Made by a program: the position numbers and the translations under genes. A stretch of 64,000 bases of DNA from Coptis chinensis (Eukaryota; Streptophyta; Magnoliopsida; Ranunculales; Ranunculaceae). The notes below the pieces were generated by a model. That model saw only the letters and a list, made by a program, of their open reading frames with translations. It searched no databases and was not told where the DNA came from. Positions 55,727-64,000 of this stretch are shown here, piece by piece (position 1 is the stretch's first letter; every line of letters starts with the position of its first letter). The stretch spans positions 18,624,501 to 18,688,500 of the forward strand of contig CM027377.1 of the NCBI GenBank assembly GCA_015680905.1, given 5' to 3'.

Positions 55727-55885
55727 TATACACAGAGTTCTCTGATACAGTTATAACTAATTATAATACAGTTTTAACTAATTCTGTTAGTTTGTTATAT
55801 CTAACTAATCAGGTAGCTGTTCTAGAAGCAGCTGAGCTGGAGCAATACGTGGCAGCTGAATGTCTTCATACTCTAGTCTTCTATA
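55727..55885 (-). repeat. Truncated 5' LTR of the copia element in gene 2 intron 3
   Basis: Only the U3 part remains; the break falls within or at the TATA box (GTGTATAA), and pol sequence follows directly. Confidence 0.75.
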
Positions 55886-57299
55886 AGAGATAGTGTTAAG
55901 CTCGATTTGGCCATGCGCCAAGGTAAATACTTTTCCACAGTTAAGTTTTGAAAGTCAAATATTGAAACTTGATTGCTACCATTTTCTCTAGTTTTCGAGT
56001 TAGCTCATGGACTTGAGCAAGAAAAAGATTTTGGCTCTTAGAAGGAAAACAAAACAAAAAGTAAGAATTTCGAACAGCTAGACTCAAGAATTTTTAATTT
56101 GAAAATTATTTACTGGTTTAAGTTTACACCCTATCTAATTGTTCATCAACTTACAGTACACCAGAGGATGCGGCCATCTTCGCGGTCCAAGGCCCAGGCA
56201 TATCCACTTTTTTGCACAGCAGCCACAATATCTCGCTTAGTCCCATTGACAATTATGGTAAGCATCATCGGCGCTTCCCCGAAGTCCGCATCTGGGTTTG
56301 GACCAGGAGGGCAACCAGGGGTAGACTTATCACTACATGCCAAGAACCATATGTCATAGCCTCCAAGTTGTCGATACCATTTGATGTTCCCATGATCCAT
56401 ATCTAATGCCATGATTGAATTCTCATGGTTCTCTGGTTCAATGCACCGATCATGATGTGTAGGAGTAGTTTGATTGTTCTCCATTTCCTGGCATCCACGT
56501 ACACGACTTGGAGCTGAGTAGAGATTGCCTGTGGCTATGTAGACAAGGTTTCTTCTTACATCAATTGAAGGACTACTTCCCCATATAGCAGCTCCTGCAT
56601 ATTCTCCACGTATGCCCAAGTTGTCTGGAAGAGTAAAAGTTTGCCATACGATTTTACCTGTGCGGATGTCTAGTTTGGCCATGCTACCACGGAAGGTGCA
56701 ACATTGTCCAATACTTGAAATTTCTTCCAAGGATGATGTTCCTACGTAAAATCCCCTGTAAATAAATATTTAAGTAACTTTAAAGATCTATAAGAATTGC
56801 AGAATTTTATAGCTATCGGAGAGAAAACAAATTAGGTTAAGCTAAGGCGACTTATTACTTGTTAAAAATAGTTCCAGACATTGTAATGAGAGATGCGGTA
56901 TGATTATCAAGTCGATTTGACCAAACAAGTCGCCCTGTGGATCGTTTGACTGCGATAACAACTGAAGGACCGTAAATCCCAATCAGAAGAAGGTCCCCTG
57001 CAATTGTAGGAGTAGCTCTTGATACAGTAAAGCCGGTTCCATATACGAATGGTTCTAAGCCAGTTAATTCTGTCAAATTCTTCTTCCACACAAGTGATCC
57101 ATCTTTGGCTTTAACTGCATAAACAAATCCATTCCAACTTGGAAAATAAATGGTTTTATGAAAAATTGCTGGAGTTGCTGATATGTCAGCACCTGCAAAG
57201 AATTCCCATTTCAACTTCATCTTTGCAACAGTTTTTGGGCTTATCTTCACTTCTTCCGCTGCATATCTCCTATTATATATGTCACCACCATGATTTAAC

Positions 57300-57928
57300 T
57301 GTTGGAGTTATCCCTCACATGAGGAGAGAAACTGGAGCTGGAGAGAAACAAGCGAATTCGGCATCGCATCAAGTCGAAGGCCAGCCAGCCGGATGAGGGC
57401 GCCAAGGCCTTCGAGTTCCAATAACATAGGGCTTAAGCCGGCTTCCAGTCTTTTAGCGACTTCGGCCAGAGTGGCAGCGCCAGAAGCATAATTTTTGTGG
57501 GCCTTGCTAGAAGACGAAATTTGGTTTTGGAGAAAAACCAAAAATCAAGGTTTTGGGAAAATCTAACCAAACAAGTCAGAAGGATTGGAATCCAGACTAA
57601 AACAAAAAGAGATAACCTTTACGAGATACAACCTCAGTAAAGAGATAAAAGTGATCTAGTGCCATAAGGAAAGATTTTAATCTTCCTTCCCACTTTATTA
57701 AGAACCGGCTCTTGTGGAAGTAGGCATCATTGGCGAACCACGGTAAATCTTTGTGTTGTGGTTTGCTTAAATCCTTTTACATTATTATCCTTTGTTAATA
57801 GTTGTTTAGCGAGTTGGGCATGTTAGAATAGGTAGTTTGTGATATTTAGATTTCATCCGAGTTGAAGTGTGTTCATACAAGTTATCCGTGTAGTGGGGAA
57901 CCGATTGGTATTGGTATAATCCCCAACA
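57300..57928 (+). repeat. 5' LTR of the copia element in gene 2
   Basis: 629 bp, followed after AG by the primer site. Compared with the 3' LTR it has extra sequence at about 57360-57480 that is replaced there. Confidence 0.83.
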
Positions 57929-57930
57929 AG

Positions 57931-57941
57931 TGGTATCGAGC
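57931..57941 (+). promoter_or_regulatory. Primer-binding site of the copia element in gene 2
   Basis: TGGTATCGAGC lies two bases after the 5' LTR. It is the initiator tRNA-Met type site with one base missing relative to TGGTATCAGAGC. Confidence 0.8.
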
Positions 57942-60900
57942 GGGGTTAGAATAGCCCTAGGGTGTTATCCGAATCTTTGTCGGGAAGGTGTTTGAACGAA
58001 ATTTCGAGAGAAGATTTGAGGTTAAATAACTTGTAGAGATGGACCATTCCGTGAACACTCATTATGATGAGTCGAATAGGAAGAACTACACCATCCGGAA
58101 AGCAAGATGGAAGACTTGCTTTCTCGCAAAGGACTTGGCACTTTGTTGAGAATGAGGGAGTAAAACCGAGGAAAAGACCGATGAGAAGTGGAAAAAAAGT
58201 GAGAAAAGCTGTGGGTACATTCGACAATGGATAGACGGCGATTGTCTTTCACCATGTGGCCCCGAGACTACGACCCTTCAACCATGGAAGAAACTTCGAA
58301 GACCTTTTATGAGAGAAACGGGTGGAAACAAAGTGCTAGTCGTTAAGAAGTTTGCGGAACATTGTTGGTACCAAGAAGGTTCTTCAATGTCCGAGCATCT
58401 TAATGAAGTCTGTAATATCATCAATCGGATGCATTTGATGAAGATCAATTTGGGAGGCGAAGTTGAGGCTTTGTTTCTATTAGGCTCTACCCGAAAAGTT
58501 GGGAGACATTAGCGGTTTCTCTACATGGGCGACCAAGGATGGAATTGTTACCATGGAGATGGCTACCACGTCTTTGTTGAATGAGGAGACTTGCAAGAAG
58601 CGGCTCTTTCTCGAGGTCCTTTTCATCAAATCCTTTGGCAAAACCATCTCGCTTTAGAGGTTTAAATCTAGGGGTGAATAGAACTCCATCAAGAGGCAAT
58701 GTTACTATTTGCCACCAAAGGCCACTTCGGATATGACCCACGAAGAGGGATGAGAAGAATAAGCGTGTACATGAAGACATGGTGAGGAGCGGAAACATGG
58801 AAGATACTTACCGACCGGTTCGGCGACCTAGTGGGAATTGTGTCGGTGTGGTGTGTCTTTGTCTTAGTACCTCATGTCGATATTGGGTGATAGATCTGGG
58901 AGCATCTATCCGTCCACGCGCGACGAGGGGATTCTTCACTACTACGGTGTGGTGAATATGGTGAAGTGAGGATGGGTATGATGGAGTCTCGAAGATTATA
59001 GGCATTGGAGATGTTCATATAGAAACCAAGATGGGCTAAGGATGACCTCAAGGATGTAAGACATGTCACGACATACGGTTAAGCCTAATTTCTTTGGGAA
59101 ATTAGATGGCGATGGCTTTGTAAACTCGTTTTAGCGGGGTATGGAAACCGACCCGAGAGGTTCCATTGTAGCGACCCGGAGGAAAGAAAACTTGCTCTCT
59201 TTACAAAACCGGAGGCTAGTTTAGAAGAATTGGCGAGAAGAAACTATAATTGGACAAGAGGCGTGTTGGGCATAAAAGGGATGGAAGTTCTTTAAGCAAA
59301 AGGCCATAGGACATTAAAGGTACACATTTAAATACATGTACTCCTTTGTTTGGTAGGAAAGCAACACGAGGTGTCTTTCCAAAGATTCCGTCTCACGAAA
59401 GGACACCGCCCTTGAGCTAGTGCCCAGGACTTATGTGGTCCTATGAGAGTGAAGTCCCACGGGGGAGCCGACTTCTTGACATTCATTGATGATTCAAGAA
59501 AGATATGGGCCTATAAGAAGACCAAGGATGAAGTACTTGGAGTGTTTGAGAAATTCCACAAACATGGTGGAAAAGACTGGGAAGTTGTTGAAGTGGCTCG
59601 GATAATGGGGGTGAGTACATTGGGCCATTTGAAGAGTATGAGTCATGGGATTTGTCATGAGCGAGACCGTTCCCAAGACACCGCAAACAGAATGGAATAG
59701 CGAGAGAGAATGAACCGTACCATTGTAGAGAGGATAAGATGCATGCTATCTCACTCTAAGCTACCTAGAAACTCCGGGTAGAAGCAATGCGTCTGTACCC
59801 GTGCATGTGATCAACTTGTCACCAAAGAAAGCCTCGAATAGTGATTATCCGCAGAGAGTATGGTCGGTAGAGATGTTGATTATGGATACTTGAGGGTATT
59901 TGGGTGCGGGGCATTTGTGCATATTCGAAGGATGAGAGATTCAAGCTTGATGACAAAGCCAAGCGGTGCATTTTTCTGGGTTATGTAGATGAAAAGTTTG
60001 GTTACAAACTCTATGATCCGATTAACAAGAAGGTAATCCGAAGTCGAGATGTTGTGTTCCCGAAGACCAAACCATAGCTTGAGACATTTTGAGGAGGGTG
60101 AAATACAAGCTTTCACCAATGATCTTGTTGATTGAGAACCAAGTTCCTATTGGAAGGCATTGAGAATGCAGAGAACCATGAGTTTGAAGCTCGTGATGAG
60201 AATCCTATTGCTCATGATGGGATAGAACCTATTGGTATAGAAGATGCAGATGAGATGCATGAACCACCACGAAAGAAGGAAGTGCATCCTCACGAGGCAA
60301 GATGGGGCAAAGGAGGTCCGACAAAACAAAAAGAGAGACTAGCTTCAACCGGTATCCACCACATAACGACGTGCTACTATCGGATGGTGGAGAACCTATG
60401 TACTAGACCAGAGGATGCGGCACAAAGAAAAGTGGTTGAAGGCCATGCATGGCGAGATGGATTCTTTTAAGAATCACACTTATGAGTTAGTTGAGAAACC
60501 CGGGGAGAAAAGTTCTCAAGAATAAGTGGATATACAAAGTCAAGCATGAGGAGAACAATTCTCACCCAAGGCACAATTGTTGTGAAGGGATTCGGTCAAA
60601 GGAAAGGAATTGACTTTGATGAGATTTTCTCCTGTAGTGAAGATGACTTCTATCCGGGTGGTATTGGGTATGGCCCAAGTATGAACCTAGAGGTTGGCGG
60701 CTAGATGTTAAGAGCTTTTCTTCATGGAGACCTTGAAGAAGATGTCTACATGGACCAACCGGAGGGTTTGAGGTCAAAGGCAAGGAGCACCTAGTATGCA
60801 AGCCGATAAAAGAGCTTGTATGGGTTGAAGCAAGCACCATATGGTACATAAAGTTTGACTCCTTTATGGTGAAGCAAGGATACAAGAAGATACCGATCAT

Positions 60901-61868
60901 TGTGTGTTTGTTCCGGAGATTTCGGATGGGGATTTCATTGTCTATGATTGTATGTGGATGATATGTTGATAGTTGCCCAAAACATCAACAAGATAATGAA
61001 AGAAAGACTTGAGTAAGTCCTTTGAGATGAAGGATTTGGGTCAAGCAAAGCAGATACTTGGGATGGATCACTTTCGTGATGAGAAAGAGTGGGAAGTTGT
61101 GGCTTTCAAGAAAGCTACATTGAAGGTGTTGAAGAGATTCAACATGGATCAAAGCGAAACCCGGTGTCGCTTGGTTTCCGGTTTATGACCAAAGAGATGT
61201 GTCTGAGCATGAGCAAAGTCAGATGGAAAAGATTCCTTATGCATCCCGATGGGGCGGTTTGATGTATGCCATGGTGTGTACTAGACCGGATATTGCTTTT
61301 CGTTGTTGGGGTGGTAAAAAGTTACATCAAATCGGGTAAAGAACATTGGGAAGGTGTTAAGTGGATATTGAGATATCTCAAAGGCACTTCCAAATCATGT
61401 TTGTGTTTTGGTGGAAGTAAGCCAAGGATGATGTTCCTATGGCGGTGATGTTGACTTCGATGAAGTCCACCTCCGGTTATTTGGTTACTTTTGCGGGGGA
61501 GCGGTTTAACGGCAATCTAAGTTGCAAAAGTGTGTTGAATTCCACTATAGTATATTGCAGCCGGAGTGTTGCAAAAGTTGCTATGGATGAAGAGGTTCTT
61601 CGACGAACTAGGGCTAAAAAGGCGGTTTGTAGTTCTTGCGCCATCCACTTGAGCAAGAAAGTTTTCATTCTAGATCAAAGCACATACACGTGCGTTATCA
61701 TTGGATTTACTTTCAAGACAAGCATTTGTGTATCGAGAAGATCCATACCGACAAGAGCGGGTCGGATATGATGACCAAAGTCTTACCGAAAGGTAAGTTT
61801 GATGCTTGCGCTATAACAATGGAAGGACCGATTGATTTGGCAATCAGATGGAGGTATCCCCCTGCAAT
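57942..61868 (+). pseudogene. Decayed copia gag-pol of the element in gene 2
   Basis: Order on the plus strand is as follows. Gag pieces lie at 58040-58500 (K-A-R-W-K-T-C-F-L, then S-M-S-E-H-L-N-E-V-C-N-I-I-N-R-M). Integrase lies near 59443-59700 (F-L-T-F-I-D-D-S-R-K-I-W-A-Y). A later integrase/linker block lies near 59880-60060 (F-K-L-D-D-K-A-K-R-C-I-F-L-G-Y, in pieces). RT fragments lie at 60510-60860 (N-K-W-I-Y-K-V-K, M-D-Q-P-E-G-F, a broken S-L-Y-G-L-K-Q-A). L-Y-V-D-D-M-L-I lies near 60950-60975. A region before RNase H lies near 61266-61440 (H-W-E-G-V-K-W-I-L-R-Y-L-K-G-T). No frame exceeds about 112 codons because of frequent 1-2-bp indels. Confidence 0.72.
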
Positions 61869-61880
61869 TGTGAGGGGAGA

Positions 61881-62471
61881 TTATTGAGTTATCCCTCACA
61901 TGAGGAGAGAAACTGGAGTAAGAAACAAGCGGTTCGGCATATACGAATGGTTCCGAGGATAAGCCAGTTAAGTTAACATGTCAAATTCCTCGGCTTCCAG
62001 TCTTGGTTCGACGCTCGGGCATAATTTTTGTGGGCCATCACTTTACCCTTGAAATTTGGTTTTGGAGAAAAACAAAAAATCAAGGTTTTGGGAAAATCTA
62101 ACCAAACAAGTCGGAAGGATTGGAATCGGACTAAAAAAAAAGAGATAACCTTCTGAGAGATACAACCACTCAGAAAAGAGATAAGAGTGATCTAGTAAGG
62201 TGACCTGGAGATTTTAATCTTCCTTCCCACTTTATTAAGAACCGGCTCTTGTGGAAGTAAGGCATCATTGGCGAACCACGGTAAAATCTTTGTGTTGTGG
62301 TTTTGCTTTTCTTTGCTTTACATTATTATCGTTGTTAATAGTTGTTTTAGCGAGTTGGGCATGTTAGAATAGGTAGTTTGTGATATTTAGATTTCATCTG
62401 GAGTTGAAGTGTGTTCATACAAGTTATCTGTGTAGTGGGGGAACCGATTGGTATTGGTATAATCCCCAACA
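61881..62471 (+). repeat. 3' LTR of the copia element in gene 2, with a foreign-looking patch
   Basis: It starts TTATTGAGTTATCC (degraded TGTTGGAGTTATCC) after a GAGGGGAGA purine tract and ends CCCCAACA. At about 61938-61990 it holds CATATACGAATGGTTC, TAAGCCAGTTAA and TGTCAAATTC in order, which the other LTR lacks but exon 2 of gene 2 contains at 57039-57080. Confidence 0.8.
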
Positions 62472-62656
62472 TTACCAGTTACATTCCAAGAAAATAAATA
62501 TTGGATCAGTTAATCTTATAGTACGTGGAAACTAGTCTAATATTTTCATGACCGGCCGGAATCAAATTTGAGGCATAAGCAATCATTGTTAAAGGAGTAG
62601 AAATAGGCTAGGCTAAAGTGAAAAAATGTGTTTGTGTTGTGATCAAGGATGCCAGT

Positions 62657-63010
62657 GAAGGCTAAAAAGTAGGAGATCAAATGAGATGATTCCTATAAAT
62701 ACTTACTTGTGTATGTGTAATGTCATTTGAGTGAAGGCTTCATATCTGTTGTAGTCTTTGTATGCTCCTTTTGTCTTTGATTGGGGCTTGTGGATTGAAG
62801 GCAGATGGTCCCTCAGGCTATGGTTGATGGGGTTGCTAATTGTGGTTTTATGCCAGTGTAGGGAGAAATCCCAAGTGTTTTAGGTTTGATGCCTTAGGTT
62901 ATGTGTACCTCCTTCTAATGACCATACTCTTAGGGAGGGTATGTAATGCTTCTCTATGTGCAATAAACAGGTGGGGTCTGCCTTAACCCCAGCAAACTCT
63001 TAAAAAAAAA
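62657..63010 (+). mobile_element. Short retroposed sequence with A tail (LINE 3' end or SINE) in intron 1 of gene 2
   Basis: A 12-bp direct repeat AAGGATGCCAGT flanks it (62645-62656, 63011-63022) and it ends in a run of A (63002-63010). The body has no open frame, but its end (GGGAGGGTATGTAATGC, then GTGCAATAAAC) looks like the 3' untranslated end of a plant LINE. The target duplication and A tail indicate target-primed insertion. It lies antisense to gene 2. Confidence 0.78.
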
Positions 63011-63347
63011 AAGGATGCCAGTTTTTCCAAAAGGCCTAAAATTATATCTATTTTATTATATGACCAGACAACAGTTGCAATGTTAAAAAGGAGTTGAAAC
63101 CATTTGCTGCTTATATTTCTGATGGGTTGATTCGTTGAAAATATCTAATTAGTGAGAATCCAATAAGCTAATAAAGGTTTACGAAAATATATATGTACTA
63201 CTTACATTTGCACCTCCATTAACTATGGCAGGAAGTGAACACCAAATTGTAACAGAGAAAACAAAAATGACCACACCATGTCTGTTTATATGTGAACCAA
63301 GATCCATTTCAGCTGAAACCAATGCAAATTGTTTGACATGTCGATCA

Positions 63348-63354
63348 TTTTATA
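63348..63354 (-). promoter_or_regulatory. Putative TATA box of gene 2
   Basis: TATAAAA on the minus strand, 41 bp upstream of the ATG at 63307, similar in spacing to gene 1. Confidence 0.45.
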
Positions 63355-64000
63355 CCCGTTGAAGGTGTCTATGGACTTAAACTAATGTGTATAATAATCT
63401 AGTTCACCCAAGAGGGCAAGATGCCATGACTCTTTGAGTCGCGTGTAATAATTAACACCCATATAATCCGGCAACTACTGCAAACTAAAGTGCCACAGTA
63501 TGAAAAACTTATCCCTAGCCAAATAAACTAGTACAAAAACCTCTTTTGGGATAGATACCTCTTAATATCTTATTATCTTTCCTTCCCGTAGTTGACAATG
63601 AAAAGTCGCGAGTACTGTTATGCATGTGACTTTTGAGTATGTGAATAGTTTTTTTTTTGGGTTATATTGACATACCCCCCCACCAGTAGTTGCATTAGGA
63701 TTACCCCAAAAAATAATTGAAATTAGGATTTCCCCCAATTTGACAGTCAATAGTCAACTAACAGTTTCCGTCAGTTGACTGGTCAAGGATCATGAATTGT
63801 CCTAAATACCTTTTGTCTGTGGAAATGAAATTAGCCATTGACACTGTTCAAAGCCCACAACTCAAAGCCCAAAATCGAAATTAGACACTGTTCAAAATCG
63901 AAATTTTATTGTGAAAACTCAAACTCATACTAATCGAAAGAATTTTATGCATAAGGAGGTCACCCCTGGAAGGAATCTCATTTAAGAGGAACTGCCTTAG
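63355..64000. other. Upstream region of gene 2, no gene seen
   Basis: Promoter-side sequence with a short T-run (63650-63659) and a C-run (63675-63681). No recognisable frame or element boundary. Confidence 0.5.

Larger units (their letters stand above)
53426..55885 (-). mobile_element. Internally deleted Ty1/copia element in intron 3 of gene 2
   Basis: The left LTR (53426-53689, TGTCAAGG to TATACA) is complete. At the right, only 55727-55885 of the other LTR remains, joined directly to mid-pol, so gag, protease, integrase and the primer site are deleted. The shared LTR part is about 97 percent identical by eye. The element reads on the minus strand, in the same direction as gene 2. No matching target duplication was found, which fits the deletion. 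A second short copy of the LTR end and purine tract lies at 53726-53762. Confidence 0.8.
57300..62471 (+). mobile_element. Ty1/copia retrotransposon with both LTRs, inserted in exon 2 of gene 2 (antisense to it)
   Basis: LTRs at 57300-57928 (TGTTGGAG to CCCCAACA) and 61881-62471. The flanks are TTAAC on the left (57295-57299) and TTACC on the right (62472-62476), consistent with a 5-bp TTAAC target copy with one base lost. The primer site follows the left LTR, so the element reads plus. Internal gag-pol is riddled with small indels. It removes the exon 2 start from the rest of gene 2. Confidence 0.85.
52641..63307 (-). pseudogene. PQQ-repeat (polyvinyl-alcohol-dehydrogenase-like) gene 2, broken (exons 63206-63307, about 56859-57299, 56155-56755, 52641-53083)
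   Basis: Same four-exon layout and phases as gene 1. Exon 1 (102 bp, ATG 63307) encodes a signal peptide (V-V-I-F-V-F-S-V-T-I-W-C-S-L-P-A-I-V) and ends in GTAAGT. Exon 2 ([19 protein letters not shown]) is cut 2 bp from its start by a copia element (57300-62471). Exon 3 (G-F-Y-V-G-T-S-S) is intact. Exon 4 has TGA in place of a Gly codon (52832-52834) and an 8-bp tandem duplication at about 52724-52735 that shifts the frame before the normal end (S-L-F-A-F-C-I-S). Intron 3 holds a copia remnant and intron 1 a retroposed sequence. The right side also lacks a clean CAG acceptor beside the element. It is almost certainly non-functional, though exons 2 and 3 remain open. Confidence 0.85.

Noticed and set aside
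57308..57541. Ala/Leu-rich minus-strand frame beside gene 2 exon 2
   Set aside because: It lies wholly inside the 5' LTR of the copia element.

Overview
The window is nuclear DNA of a flowering plant, most likely a eudicot. The evidence is spliced genes with GT-AG introns, plant-type Ty1/copia and Ty3/gypsy retrotransposons with tRNA-type primer sites, hAT, Mutator-like and Helitron-like DNA elements, and a nuclear tRNA-Leu. I cannot name the species.

The only host protein family I recognise is a plant PQQ-repeat protein of the polyvinyl-alcohol-dehydrogenase-like type, all copies on the minus strand. Four copies or parts can be seen: fragment A (about 1575-1980), fragment B (2445-2793), gene 1 (3780-11377, four exons, open for 538 codons) and gene 2 (52641-63307, same four-exon layout but broken). 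Gene 1 has a 4.6-kb copia element in intron 1 right at the 3' splice site, and a LINE fragment in intron 2. Gene 2 has a 5.2-kb copia element inside exon 2, a copia remnant in intron 3, a retroposed sequence in intron 1, and a stop codon plus an 8-bp duplication in exon 4.

Layout: 1-1537, 3' end of a copia element (+). 1575-11377, gene copies A, B and gene 1 with its insertions. 12376-14484, a Mutator-like MITE and a hAT element nested in another hAT element; this stretch has an unoccupied paralogue at about 42.25-42.8 kb. 17.2-28.7 kb, a copia element (-) split by an 8.8-kb gypsy element (+, 18446-27217). 29879-41987, a 12.1-kb gypsy element (-) that itself holds a 3.46-kb solo LTR. 41993-51.6 kb, gene-poor DNA with a 1.49-kb solo LTR, a Helitron-like end and tandem repeats. 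51613-51696, tRNA-Leu(CAA). 51838-63307, gene 2 with a duplicated 3' end and its insertions. 63308-64000, upstream sequence of gene 2.

The most unusual signal is in the two gypsy elements. Each carries, between pol and the 3' LTR, an extra open reading frame on the strand opposite to gag-pol. In both, this antisense frame appears to be interrupted by a short spliceosomal intron whose removal keeps the frame (76 nt in one; 82 nt in the other once the solo LTR lying inside that intron is subtracted).
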